A stretch of 36,857 bases of DNA. Source: Annulohypoxylon bovei var. microspora. Its lineage: Eukaryota; Ascomycota; Sordariomycetes; Xylariales; Hypoxylaceae. The stretch lies in the NCBI GenBank assembly GCA_022836615.1, contig MU405431.1:1-36857 (forward strand). Direction: 5' to 3'. Of this stretch, positions 22,562 through 35,426 are shown piece by piece. Numbering within the stretch: the first letter of the stretch is position 1; the number at the start of each line of letters is the position of its first letter. The notes beneath the pieces were generated by a model. That model was not told the DNA's origin and made no database searches. It was given only the letters and a program-made list of their open reading frames with translations. Made by a program: the position numbers and the translations under genes.

Positions 22562-22872
22562 TGTAATAATTCCCATAAATAATAATAAACTTATATTATA
22601 TAAAGTTAAAAATAAAATTATTTTCATTAATAAAAAAAAAAATAATAATAACTTTTCGTTTTTAAAGTTATAATATTTATGTTTAAAAATATAAATTAAA
22701 TTAATTAATATAAAAACCCCTTTTATATATGTTTTAATAGCTTTTATAACCCATTTAAAATTATTAATAACTTTATTATAAAAACCCACGCTTATCGCAT
22801 TTATAATTATAATATAAGCTCGCGTTAATTTTTATTTTAATTAACTTTTTAAGTCTTTAACTTATAATAATA
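22562..22872 (-). repeat. 5' LTR of X copy CD
   Basis: 311-base reverse-strand copy of the LTR. On its left (downstream in the element) it is followed by the same leader as the 5' LTR of copy E (TATTTTYATTAATTA, then TTTTTAATTAATAAAA), confirming it as the 5' LTR. A chance open frame of 79 codons at 22550-22789 lies entirely in the LTR and is not a gene. Confidence 0.8.
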
Positions 22873-24820
22873 TCCACTTATTCCTTTCCATTATTAAACA
22901 ACTTCGTCCGTTAAAAAAAAGGTTTTTAACCTTAAATTACACCTTTAAAATAATTATTAAATTTTCCTTAAATCTTAAAACCAATTAATTAACCAATTAA
23001 TTATATTAAAAAATAATAAATTATATTATAATTTTTATAAACGATTTATTTTCCATTATTAAAATATTCCTTCATAAAATCAAAGACGTTTTAAATAACA
23101 TTCATATTTTATAATATTTAATTAATAAATTATAAAAAATAAACGTATTACTTTTTTTAAAAATATAAAAATTTATAATAATAAAAGCTTTTTAATAATT
23201 TAAAAAAAACAACCACTTATACTTTAACATCCCCTTTAATAATTAATTTTAAAACGTTTAAAATAATAAAAACGATATTTTATTACCATAAATTTTCTTA
23301 AACATTACTTATATACAAAACGAAAATAAAAAAACAATTAAATGATTTACATACGTTCTTTAATAAATTAATTAACCATTAATATACGAAAGTAATAAAT
23401 TTTAAAACTCTTAAAATATTACTTAAATTAATGGTAAAATTAATTAACATATTAACTTAAAACCGAACGAACCATTCCGTGAAAAAAAATTATTAAACGA
23501 TAATAACATTAATAAAAATAATTAATTATAAGTAATAAAAAAAATAAAAAACACGGTACTTATTATACCATTAAAGCCTTTTATGCCAACTAATTTTAAC
23601 CCACTTAAAAACGGTATATTTAAAAAAAAACGCTTCGAAACGTTATTAATAATTACCTTTTTTTAAAAAAAAATTTTAAAGTAATTAAACCGATAAAACT
23701 TAAAAGATTTTATTTATTTAATAATTTCTTTAAGTGGAACATTAACCACAAAAAAATAAAAAAACTTTTAAATTAACATTAAACGATATTAAAATAACAA
23801 AATATATTATTATTATAAAGTAATTATACTTAAAAATATTTTTAAGTAATTAATTCGTTAACATATAAAACTTCCATTACTTCGCGTTTACTTTTATTAA
23901 AATTTTCCTTTATAATTAAAATAAACTATTAATAATTAACAATAATTAAAAATATAAACGAAACGTTTATAATAAATAAAATTTTAATTTAAAAATTTAA
24001 ATTTTTATTAAATTTAAATAATACGGAAGCTTCGCCGTAATACACTTAATTTTCCCATTTTTAATATTTAATTAAATAATAAAAAATAATAATAGAAAAA
24101 TTAATAAAATTTAAATAAAAAAATTATCCTTCGTTTAAATATGTTAAATGTTAAAATTAATAACTTAAAAATAATTCCTTTACGTTAATTAAAAGTTTAA
24201 AAAATATAAATTTATAAATAATTTAAATATGTAAAATTTATTTAAAAAAATCGTAATTTATAAACGCTAATAACTTTTTTTAAACGAAAAAGAAATATAT
24301 TAATGAAATATAATTAAAAGTTTAATTATTAAATATAATTTACCCGTTATATGGTTTACGATTAATTTAAACGATATGTTTTTTTTTATTTAAATTAATA
24401 TAAATTAACATTTATATAACTCCATTTACTTGTAAAAAATTTAATGGCGGTTAAATTAAATTTTCTTCGATAAACGACGATAAATAAATAAAGAAATAAA
24501 TTAAAACTTAATTATTATTATTATATGGTTTTATAATTATGTTAAAACCTTTTTTTAAAAAATCGTTTACGTAAATATTATGGATGGTGCGTTTAACTTT
24601 ATTAATTAATATTTTAACGTAATTAAAACGAATGGACGAGGTGTTTTTTATTTACACGAATTTTTTTAATTTTATGGTAATATAAGTATTAAAATATTTA
24701 TTAATAATATTTTAAAAAACAAGTTTAAAGCAATGAAACGTTTTTTAATATAAATGAACGAACATTTTTAAAAAAATTTTAACGAAAAAATCTTTAAATG
24801 GAAAGTTACACGTAATACTT
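22873..24820. other. Unassigned RIP-mutated DNA
   Basis: Very AT-rich, with no recognised motif and no second copy seen. One small GC-richer hairpin, TACGG...CCGTA, lies at about 24022-24040. Confidence 0.5.
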
Positions 24821-25177
24821 TTAAAACGTTTCGATATTTTTTATATTTTTTATAATTTATAATATAATTATATTAATATTTATTTATATATAATATAACT
24901 TAATTTAATTAATTATAATTTAAAATAACTTTTTAATTATTTTAATTATTTTAAAATTAAATAATTATTAAAAAAATTATTTAAATATAAACATAAAATA
25001 TTATACGATTTTATCTTATAAAAACCGGTATAATAAAATGCATATAAATTTATATATATATTAAAGTATTTTTATATTTAATTCGTTTTTATTAATAAAA
25101 ATTTTAATTAATTAAAAAAGCCGGCTTCGTTCCGACGGGAATATTATTAAATATAATATTATTAAAAGAATAAATCT
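24820..25177 (+). mobile_element. Relic of a second Y element (one end)
   Basis: About 24970-25176 matches the inner and right-terminal part of Y (17309-17510, opposite strand), including the AATTAATTAAAAAAG word and the terminal ATTATTAAAAGAATAAATC. The match before 24970 is weaker. It lacks the SINE and so shows the SINE's empty target site. A less mutated stretch, GCCGGCTTCGTTCCGACGGG (25121-25140), survives in the inverted-repeat region. The other end of this copy was not found. Confidence 0.6.
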
Positions 25178-25819
25178 TATATAAAAATATTTATAAACCA
25201 TTATTACATTTATTATAAATAATGTCGGAAAAATTAAAACTTTAAAATTAAATTAATAAATTTATTTTAATTATTTTTTATTAATAAATAAATGTAATAA
25301 TATATTTTAATGGATTTTAAATATATATTTTTTAATTATAAAAGATTTAATTTAATTTTAATAATCATTAATTAATTAAATAAAAAACTTTTTTTATTAT
25401 TTATATATAAAATTTATACCGCCGCGTAATTTATAAATTTATATTATAAATATATTTAATACATTTATAAAACTTTTAAAATAATTATATTTAATAAAAA
25501 CTTTTAATTTATAACCATTTTTTTTTAAATAAATTAATTAAATTTATTAAAATAAACTTTTATAAATTAATAACGGAACATTTATAATTTAACGATTAAA
25601 TAAAAATCTTTAATTAATTTATTTAAATAAAATTATAATTTTTTATAAATTATTTTTAAAATAATTAATTAAAAATATTATTTTATTTAAATTTTACGTA
25701 CACCATTTAACCGCATTTAAATATAAAGTTTTTTTTTATAAAAATAAAAATAAAATTTATTTTAAAAATAATTTTTAATTAATAAATTTACATTTATAAA
25801 TTTAAAACTTTTTTAAAAA
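25178..25819. other. Unassigned AT-rich DNA
   Basis: Nothing recognised; very AT-rich. Confidence 0.5.
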
Positions 25820-26410
25820 AAACGTTATTATTTAAGTTATATCCTTTTTATTATTTAAGTTATATTACGTAATTTTAAGTAATTTTTATTTTTAAAATCC
25901 GGAAATTTAAACTTTTTTATTTTTATTTTATAATAATTTTATTATTATTATAATTATTATTTTATAATTATATTTATTTAATAATTAAATGAATTATATA
26001 ATGAATAAAATTAATTACATTAAAATTAAAGAAAAATTAAACGAAATATAACGATTTTTTTATAATATATAATTTATATATATATTTTTTTTAATATTTT
26101 TACGAATAAAATTAATAAAATTTTAATTTTTTTTTATAAAATTTAAAATTTAATTTCGAATTAAATAAATTTAATATAAATTTTATATTTATATTATTTA
26201 TTAAAATATTAAAAAATATATATAAAAAAATATAAAAATTAAATCATTAAATGTTTAATTAAATAAATAATAAAATAAAAGGTTTAAAAATTTATTATAA
26301 TATACGTTATAACACTTTTTAAATTTTAAACATTTATAACTTTTTTAATATTTTTAAATTAAATGCATTTAATTTTATTTAATATAATTAAATTTTAACG
26401 TTTTAATAAT
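25820..26410. mobile_element. M1 element, heavily RIP-mutated second copy
   Basis: This aligns with 9730 to about 10325 with very few gaps. In the first 60 aligned bases I count 20 differences that are G-to-A or C-to-T relative to M1 and one that is C-to-A. Landmarks such as AATCCGGAAA are unchanged. The right end is not recognisable beyond about 26410, so this copy is truncated or too altered at that side. Confidence 0.85.
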
Positions 26411-27389
26411 ATAAAATTATTAAAAAAAATAAATTAATAAAAAAAATAATTAATAAATTAAATAATAAATAATTAAATATGTATTTATAAAAATAATTAA
26501 TAAATAAATCGTTTTTACGATAATTTAAATTATTTAATAATAAAATTTTATTATAATATTTTCGAAATTAATTTATTTTTAAATATAAACCGGTTAATTA
26601 AAACTTTAAATAATTTAATTTTAAAATAAATAACAAATTCCCCGCTTTTAATGGAAATTAATAAAAAATAAAAATACGAAATATTTAAAATATTAAATTT
26701 TAAATTTTTTAAAAAAAAACTTTAATATAAAATAAATTAAATAAATTATAATTTTAATTTAATATAATATTTTTTTAAAAACTTTTTTAATATATTAATT
26801 AAAATAAAAAACTTTTATAATTTATATTTTAAAATTATTAATTTTTTAATTAAATTTTAATAATAAATTAAAACCGTTATAAAAAAAATTTATTATTTTA
26901 ATAATATTTTTTAATTAATTAAAATTTTTATTAATACGTATAAATCATTTAATTAAAATACTTGGTTTTTTATATAAAAATTAATATATAAAAATATTTT
27001 TTTTTTAATAATTAATTTTTTATATTTTTTTATTTTTTTATTTAAATAATTTTATAAAATCGTTTTTAATTAATTTATAATTAACTTTATATAATATTTA
27101 ATTATAATTTTAATTAAATAAATTAAATTATATTATATTTATTATAATATTTATTAATATATATTACGAAATATATAAATAATTATAAAATGTTAAATAA
27201 TTTTTAAAAATCATTATATATAATTAATAAAATAATTATAAAATTACATGAAATTTAAATAAAATACCATATATTTTAATAATTAAACCATATATTAAAA
27301 TAAAATATACATGAGGTTTTTATTAAAACGGGAACATATACCTTAATTTTAAAACCCGAAGTTTAACCGTAAACCAATGGTTTAATTCC
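26411..27389. other. Unassigned AT-rich DNA
   Basis: Nothing recognised; long runs of A and T, with no coding signal or second copy. Confidence 0.5.
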
Positions 27390-28070
27390 TTGGTTTTGTT
27401 TTTTTTTTATGCTTATAATTGGCGCCGGGGGTTTACTCGGGCCGTTGCTGCGCTTTTTGCAAACTTTTGGCGCTGGTTGCTTGCTATTAATTACTTTATC
27501 CTTTACACGCTGTTACCTTATACACTATTACTTTGTACGGTGCCCCTTTGGCTTGCTTCGGCCTCGTACGTTCCTTATCTTCCCGTACGTTACCTTGTCC
27601 TCTTGTATCCTACCTTCTCGTACCCTGTCGTCCCGTACGCTACCACCCCCGCATGCTACCCTACCCTAGCCCCCCGTACGTTGCTACCCCCGTACGCTGC
27701 TACCCCCGTACGCTGCTACCCCCGTACGCTACCCTACCTTGGCCCCCCGTTGGTTTTTGCTTCGTACGCCCCGGCCCCGTACGCTCCAGCTTCGTACATT
27801 GCTTTAATACTTTATATAATACTTTGCTTTCCCATATCCTGCCACCCTTATAAGTTATTTTACCTTATTATTCCCGTTAATTTTTCCTTTATACGTTTAA
27901 ATTTTATATGTTACCTTTTAACCCCGTATACCTTAACTTTATACGTTTTTTTAACCATTTATATATTCGGTTACCTTAATTTTTTATACGCTGCCACCTT
28001 TATATATTATTTTATTTTAACCTTTTATATAATATATTATTTTTTTTTATTTTTTAAACCGGTTTTTTAA
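27390..28070 (+). repeat. Pyrimidine-rich, CGTACG-containing minisatellite patch
   Basis: From about 27410 to 27850 the DNA is GC-richer and the plus strand is strongly C/T biased. The palindrome CGTACG recurs about nine times between 27566 and 27784. At 27673-27734 there are 3.6 units of a 16-base repeat, CCCGTACGCTGCTACC. The lack of purine-rich stop codons keeps all three plus-strand frames open (up to 226 codons), giving low-complexity Pro/Tyr/Leu/Thr-rich translations. Three overlapping open frames in a repeat argue against a gene. The patch fades into AT-rich DNA on the right, still with TATACG words. Confidence 0.75.
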
Positions 28071-28158
28071 TCGGTTATAAAATTAATTTAATAAATAAAT
28101 AATTAATTATTTAAATTATTAATTAAAATATATGTTAAAAAATAAAGTTATTAATTTA
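28071..28158. other. AT-rich spacer
   Basis: Short AT-rich spacer with nothing recognisable. Confidence 0.5.
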
Positions 28159-28240
28159 AAAGGTGGTTTAAAAAAATGGTTTAAAAAAATGGTTTAAAAA
28201 AGTGGTTTAAAAGGTGGTTAATTTAATGGTTAAAAGTGGG
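28159..28240 (+). repeat. GGTTTAAAAAA minisatellite
   Basis: Five to six units of TGGTTTAAAAAAA, with GTGGTTT variants, mostly 14-16 bases long. It looks like a C-to-T degraded form of the AACCACC family on the opposite strand. Confidence 0.7.
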
Positions 28241-28825
28241 TCCTTAAAACGATATATTTAATTAAATATACGATTAAAGTTTTTAATTAATTAAATTTTA
28301 TTAAAAGATTAAATTATTATATATTAATTAATTAAACCACATTTTTTAAATTTTCGTTATAATTTTCGAATTTATTAATTTATTAATTTTTTTATTTATT
28401 TTTTCCCATTTAAAACCATTAATATAAAAACCTTTTAAATTAAAATAAATAATTATAATATAAAAAAATATATAAAAAAATTTAATAATTTTATTATTAA
28501 TAAAATTATATAACGTAAATATAAAATATAAATAAATTATATAAAATATATTAATAATAATTAATTTAATTTATAATAAAATAATTATAATATATTATTA
28601 ATAATAAATTAATAATTCGAAATTTTTAATATTAAAAAAAATATTTATAATTCATTTATAATATAAAAAAATATTTTATAAATTAAAAAAATAATAAAAT
28701 TTTTTTATTATATTATAATTAAAAAAATAAAAATAATTTTTTTAAAATTTTTAATTTTATAAATAATAAAATTATTTAAAATAAAATTAATTAATAATAA
28801 AATAATAAATTATTAATAAATAAAA

Positions 28826-29539
28826 GTAATATTAACCGCGTTATATATATATTACGAAGTTTTTACGTTATATACGAATTAAATATTATTAATATTTTTT
28901 TCGTTATATAAATTTTTATATAAATATATATATTTTTAATATTTATTTCGCGCGTACTTTTAATTAAATTTAAAAAAATCCACGCGTTTATATTTATTTA
29001 TATATTTTTTTAATTTTTAATTTTTAATTTTTTTAATTTTTCGTTAAATTTTTTATAATTATACATTTAATTAAATTTCGAAAAACGTTTTCGATTAATT
29101 TAAATTACATTTATTATAAATTATAATTTAAATAAAAAATTAATTTCGAAATTAAATGCATTTAATAATTTTTTATTAAAATAATCCCGTGATATTTTTT
29201 ATGTAAATTTTTTTATTTTATATGTAATTATTTTTTAATTTAATTTATTAATTATATAATAATTTATAAAATATATAAATTAATTTATTTAAACGCGCGT
29301 TTCGAAATTTATTTAATAATATAATTATAAAAAATAAAATTTTTAATTAAAAAAATAAAAAACGAAAAATTATAATAATTTATAAATAAATGTAAAAAAA
29401 AATTTTTAAATTAATTAAATTTTATAAATTATTAATATTTTTAATTATATAACGATTTATATGCGATTTAAAATATTTTACGTTATTTTATATATAACGC
29501 GGGAAATTAACGATATATATATAACGCGGTTAATATTAT
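28826..29539. mobile_element. M3: about 714-bp TIR element
   Basis: TAATATTAACCGCGTTATAT at the left end (from 28827) is inverted at the right end (to 29538); about 25 bases match perfectly and a few more match with one transition. A related CGCGTTATATATA word recurs just inside the right end (29490-29501, inverted), as M1 repeats its own end word. AAATAAAA lies at the left (28818-28825) and again three bases beyond the right end (29543-29550), so a target duplication is possible but not exact. The interior is AT-rich with a few CGCG words and no gene. Confidence 0.65.
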
Positions 29540-30183
29540 TTTAAATAAAACTTTTAATAATAAAAAAATAATAATTATAATTATTTTATTTTAAAATATT
29601 TTTTTTATTAAATTTATTATTTAATTATAATTTCATTTTATTAAATTTAATTAATTAATTATTTATTTTTTCATTATTTTTTTTTCATTATTTTTATTAA
29701 AAATTTTTTTTTTTATAATTATAAAATAAAAATTAATATTAACACGTAATAATAAAAATTAATAATTATAATAAAATAAATTTTTTTTAATATATAATTT
29801 TTATTTAAATATTTACCACGTAATAATACCGTACATTTATTTTTATAAATTTAATTTATTTAAAAATTTAAAAATAATTAATATAAAAATAAATAAATAA
29901 TATTATTTATTATTTATTATATTTATATATAAAAATTAAAAAAGTTTAATTAAATAAATATTTTAAATAATTAATTTATTATTATTATTTAATTAATTTA
30001 TATATAAAATTAATTTTTATTAAAAACCATTTTTTCACGAACGAATTATTTTAAAAATAAAAAATTATTATTTAATTAATTAAAAGTTTTAAAATTAATT
30101 TATTATTACGACGATATATTTAATTAATCGTTATAAATTTAATGGTTTTTTTTAAAATAATAAAATTTATAAATTTTTAACGT
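29540..30183. other. Unassigned AT-rich DNA
   Basis: Left flank of X copy E; nothing recognised. Confidence 0.5.
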
Positions 30184-30492
30184 TAATATTACGGGTCGAA
30201 AACCCGGAAAGTTAATTAAAATAAAAATTAACGTAAATTTACATTATAATTATAAACGCGATAAACGTAAGTTTTTATAATAAAATTATTAATAGTTTTA
30301 AATAAATCGTTAAAATTATTAAAATACGTATAAAAAGGTTTCCACGTTAATTAATTTAATCCACATTTTTAAACATAAATATCGTAGCTTTAAAAACGAA
30401 AAATTATTACTTTTTTTTTTTTATTAATAAAAATAATTTTATTTTTAACCTTATATAATATAAATTTACCGTTATTTATAAAAACCATTACA
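30184..30492 (+). repeat. 5' LTR of X copy E
   Basis: Direct-repeat partner of 35427-35735. It starts TAATATTACGGG and ends CCATTACA, and is followed by the same leader as copy CD. No clear TGG primer-binding site follows; RIP may have erased it. Confidence 0.85.
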
Positions 30493-32749
30493 TATTTTCA
30501 TTAATTACTTTTTAATTAATAAAAATCTTCGAAAAAACGTTTATCGCATTAAACGATAATTTAATATATAAACGTTTTTTAAATAATAAACGATTAAAAC
30601 TTTATAACATTTATCGTTTTTTATTAACACGATTTAAATATATATAAATTTTTTAATAACTTTTTTAATAACTTTATAATTAATTTATTAAATAACTTTA
30701 ATTCGTTTTATAAAATTAAAGAAATAATTTTAATTAAAAATAAATATTTAATTTAAATTAATAAATAAAAGGACTTTTTAATATATATAATTATATTAAA
30801 TTTCTTTATTTTAAAAAACTTAATATACCTTGGATTAAAAAAAAATAAATGTTTAAAAATTATGTTTTCGATCCCGGTTAAAAAACGGTAATATTTAATA
30901 TAATGGCTTAATACGGGAAAGCTTAATAAAAAGTATAATAATTAAACTTTTATTTAAGTTTTAATTAAAAAATTTAAAAACAAATAATCGATTTAAACCG
31001 TTTATTAAAACTTAATTAAAATACGTTAAAATGTTTTTTAACATTTTAACGATTTTTTCGTTAATTTCGAAAATAAGTTAATTTTAATTAACGGGTTATA
31101 TTAAAAAAAAGAAAATAAAATTAATTATATTAACACGGGGTTAAATAATAAATTAAAAAACGTTTTTATAATAAAGAAATTAAATAAAAAAAATTATAAT
31201 AAATGGGTGGTTAAAATTAATAACGTAATAATTAAAATGGAAAAAGCATTAAATTATAAAAAAAAAATAACCGTTTTATAATTATTTAAAAATAAAAATT
31301 AAAGTTTAATAGAAATAAAAACACGGTTATAAATAAAGTGAATTATATAACTTTAACCGCCGCAATAATTATAATAATAAATTAAATAAATAATTTACGT
31401 TAAAGTAATAATAATTTATTAAAAGCACGATAAAAGTTAAATTAAAAATTTAAAACATTTAAAAAAAAATATATATATATTTATTACACGAAAATAAAGC
31501 ACCTTATAATGGTTTACCCGTCGTTTCGAGCCATATTTTAACCGGATCGTAGCAACGAAAATAACACGTTATAAATGGTTATTATAAAAACTTAAAATAA
31601 TTAAAATATTAAAAATAATCACAAATCATTAAAATGTTTAAAAAATAAATAACTTTTAAATAAAATCGCATTTAAAAGTTAATATTAAAACTTATAAATA
31701 TTAAAAAAACTTTAAATAAAATATATACCATTTTTTTTTTAATTAAAACTTTATTAAACGGATAAAAATTTACCGATACGTTTATAAATTCGAAATATTT
31801 AATATATTTAATATTTAATAAAAAATTTATACGATAAATAAAATTACCGCGTATATTTATTTAAAAAAAAAGTTAAAATTAATTAAAAATAAAAAATTTT
31901 ATACGATCGATACGTTTATATATATAAAAATTAATATAAACGGTAAAAAAAAACGGATATAAGGTTATATTATTTTGAATTTTACGTTCTTTTTAATATT
32001 AAAAAAACCGTAAATGAAATAAAATAACGTTATTTATAAAGCGAAAAAAAAATTAATTAAAATAAATTTAAAAAAACACGGTTTAATAATATACGAAAAA
32101 AATTAAAACACCATTTAAACACTTTATAACGTTAAAATAAAATACTTATAAATTAAAAAAATTAAATATATAATAAGAAATATGTTTTTAATATTTATGG
32201 TTTAAAAAAAAAACGTTAATATAAAAAAAACGGCGAAAACGTTTAAATCTTTAATACTATTATATAAAATATTAACATCGCATTAAAAAAAAAAAAATTA
32301 TAATTAATTAAATCCGAAAAACGTTACTTAATAAATTAAAAAATTAAATTAAAAACTTTTTAAATAATAAAAATATAACATTATTATTATTAAAGTTAAG
32401 GTTAAACACCGAAATTAATTTATAAAAAAACGATTAAAATAAAAAAAAAGAAATCTTATAAAAACCTTTATATAATATGTTAAGAAAAAAGCTTTTAATG
32501 TTACGAAAAACCTTAATAAATTTATTAAATAAAAGGTAAATTAAAGTTAATAACTTTTTAAAAAAAACATTAATATTATTCGTAAAAAAATTAAAAAATA
32601 ACTTTCGGTTTTATATAAATTATAAAGCTTTTAACACCATTTTAACACGTAATTATTACTTATTATCATTAATTAAAATTAACGTTAAAATTACATTCCA
32701 TAAATTATAAATAAAAAAATAAATAAATAAAAAACCGTTTTTCGCACTT

Positions 32750-33220
32750 AATTTAAAACTTTCGAATAATTAATTACACTTTTTAAATTATATAAAACGT
32801 TAACGGCGTTTTAACGTTATATTAATAAAACCTTGTCCGACCTTTTAAATAATTATTATTTAACGTACGTAAATAACGTAATAATTTATTTAAATAAATT
32901 TTATAAAAATTATATAAATAAAATTAAAATAATATTAAAACGTTTTAATAACGTTAATTTAAAATTAAACCTTTTTAAATGTTTTTTTATTATAAAAGAA
33001 ATTAAATATTTAAATTTTATTATTACGATAAAAGAAAAAATTAAAGTAAATTTTAATAAAATTATAATTATTAAAAGGTGGAAATTATCCACGAACGTAT
33101 AAAAAGTTCGCAGCTTTTTAAAGTTCGTAAATTTTTATAAAACGTTTATTAAAAAATTTAATAAATTAATTACTTTTTTAACCACTTTAATAAAAAAAAA
33201 GGCTTTTTTTAAATAAAAGT
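32750..33220 (+). pseudogene. Reverse transcriptase of X copy E (Ty3/gypsy type), degraded
   Basis: An open stretch of 89 codons (32833-33102) aligns with the RT fragment of copy CD. The active-site box reads YVNN instead of Y.DD at about 32866-32877, as G-to-A change of two GAT/GAC codons would give. It is followed by VIIY and a KCFFIIKEIKYL block. Just upstream, a TAA stands where the family has Gln in FQ. Downstream (33070-33215) the frame continues through SFLKFVNFYKTFIKKF and a KKKAFFK block with TAA stops at expected Gln and Lys/Trp positions. It is non-functional. Confidence 0.85.
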
Positions 33221-33599
33221 AAAAAGTAAACGTAACGTTCGAAAAATTAAAATATTTATTTATTATCGTATTAATTTTAATTTATTAAAACTTTAATTAA
33301 AAAATATATTTAAAAATAAATTACTTGGAATAAATTTTAAAAGCTTATTTTTTATAAAAAAACCATAATAAAATATTAAAACTTATGGTTTATTATTTAA
33401 TAAAATTATTATTAATTAAATGTAATTACGAAATATATAATAAAAAGCTTTTAATAATCGTTAAATTAATAAAAACATAATAAAAAAAGTTATAAAAAAT
33501 AATTAAACTTTTTATAATTTTTATAAATCATAAAAACTTAAAATATTTTATAATTATTTATAAATTAAATGAACATTAAGTACGTTAAAAATAAACCTT

Positions 33600-35426
33600 A
33601 TCGGGATTTAATTTTATTATAAAATACCGAATTAATAAAAAAATAAAACGATTTAATACTTTATTAAAACGAAATTAAAATATCCCGGTAAATTAAAAAA
33701 ACGAAAAAATAATAAATTATATATAACATTTATTTAAATAAAAATAATTACCTTTAATAAAAATAATAATAATAAATATTTAAATGTTTTTAATAAATGT
33801 TATTAAAATGTTAAAAAAAAAAAAATAATACCGGATTAAAGTTTTATAATTATACCTACCGAAGAAAAAATCTTTTATAACGAAAATTTATAAACCTTAT
33901 AAAATTAAAAAGTTATTAAAAATATAAACTTTAAAATAATTTATAAGGTTATTAATAAAAATAATCATTATTTTTTATTAACTTTTAAAAATTATAAGGT
34001 TTTAATTATTAAATATAATTTAAACGATAAAAAAACCATATCGTTTAAAAAACGAACGTAAATATTAAATTAAAAGTTTTTTAAAATAATTATAATTTAA
34101 AATATCCATAATTCCCACGTTATAAGTTATTTAAAAAAAAATTAATATTATCGTAATCGTTTTAAAAAAATTTTATTAATTAATTATAAAATAAAATATA
34201 CGGAAGTTTTATAAAAATTACGATATTTATAACCGAATTCACGTTTAACGAATTTAATAAAAAAAATTATTAAAACTTTTATTTATTTTTAATCGTTATT
34301 TTTTAAAGTTATTTATTAATTTTATAATAAAAATATTAATAAAAAAAAAACCTTTAATATTTAATAATAATTATTTATTAATTATTAAAATGAATTTTAT
34401 TAAAAATAATAAATATTATAAAAATTAAAATATATATTATAAAACTTATATACATTTACATTAAATATTATAACCTTTTTATAATAATAATATTAAACCG
34501 AAAAAATAATTAAATAAATACATTTTAAATAAAACTTTATAAATTAATAAAAATAATATAACGTTTATTTATTACTTTTAATTTAAAAATTAATAAATCC
34601 ACGGAAAAAAAAAATTAAAAAATATAAATATATTTACGGTATTTTTTAATTTACGTATAATTTAATTAATTAAAAATATTATTTATAACGATAATAACGA
34701 TTAATAATTAAAACATAATAACCGGGTTAAACCTTTTTTATATAATATATAAATATTACGTATATTTAATTAAATAAATCGTTAATAAAACTTTAAATAA
34801 ATTATTTAAAAAATAATAAACCGTAAATTTTATAATTAAAATTAAAAAAATTAATAAATATATTTAAATTATTATAATTATAATTTAAAAACGTATAAAA
34901 TATATAATAAATTAATTTTAATTAAAAAGCTTTAAATATAAAATAAACGATAAAATTTAATTAAATTTAAAAAACATCGTAACATTATAATTTAAAAAAA
35001 AACTTTTTTAATTACACGCGAAATATAAAATAATTAAAATAATTAACTTTTATATAATAAAATTAAATATATTTACGAAAATTTAATTATAATTCCACAT
35101 TAAATTATTTAAATTAATAATTATAAACCCGTTATTATTTTAAATATAAAATAACGTTTAATTATTATTTTTTATTAATTAAAATAATAAAAACTTTAAA
35201 TATATTATCGAAAAAATTTTATAATTAAAAAATAAACGTAAAAAATAAAACATACGTAAAATAATATTAATTAAATGGAAAAATTACGTAAAACCGATGT
35301 GGAAATTCCGGGAAAAATTAAAAAATATAAAGGTTTTAAAAATATTTTATTAACGATTTAAAATAAAAAACGAAATAAACGAAAAAACCTTCGCAATTAT
35401 AAGCTTTAAAAAACGAAAAAAAAAAA
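33600..35426 (+). pseudogene. Presumed RNase H-integrase part of X copy E
   Basis: This interval lies between the RT and the 3' LTR and aligns with copies A and CD. Its placement predicts RNase H then integrase in a Ty3/gypsy element. I could not identify the zinc-binding or DDE residues with confidence after RIP, so the call rests on position. Confidence 0.45.

Larger units (their letters stand above)
15405..22872 (-). mobile_element. Family X LTR retrotransposon, copy CD (full length, minus strand, with nested insertions)
   Basis: The 5' LTR is at 22562-22872, the 3' LTR at 15405-15719, and the interior reads right to left. The interior is split at one point: sequence left of 17308 and right of 18864 joins seamlessly when compared with copies A and E, and the intervening DNA is element Y plus a SINE. 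A smaller insert lies near 15770-16008. Removing both leaves about 5.67 kb, against 5.55 kb for copy E. The reverse transcriptase is at about 19680-20200. All frames are broken by stops, mostly TAA. No matching 5-bp target duplication is visible at the outer ends. Confidence 0.85.

Noticed and set aside
22550..22789. 79-codon open frame rich in Ile/Phe/Leu, resembling a membrane protein
   Set aside because: It is an LTR read in one frame; the hydrophobicity is a product of AT richness.
24330..24421. Left end of the second Y copy, based on a TTATATAA word matching the flank at 25177
   Set aside because: The sequence next to it does not resemble the Y inverted repeat.
27390..28070. 226-codon open frame on the plus strand
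   Set aside because: It lies in a C/T-biased minisatellite where all three frames are open; the translation is low-complexity Pro/Tyr/Leu/Thr with no domain.
30493..30530. A primer-binding site after the 5' LTR of copy E
   Set aside because: No TGG-starting complement to a tRNA 3' end can be seen; it may have been erased by RIP.
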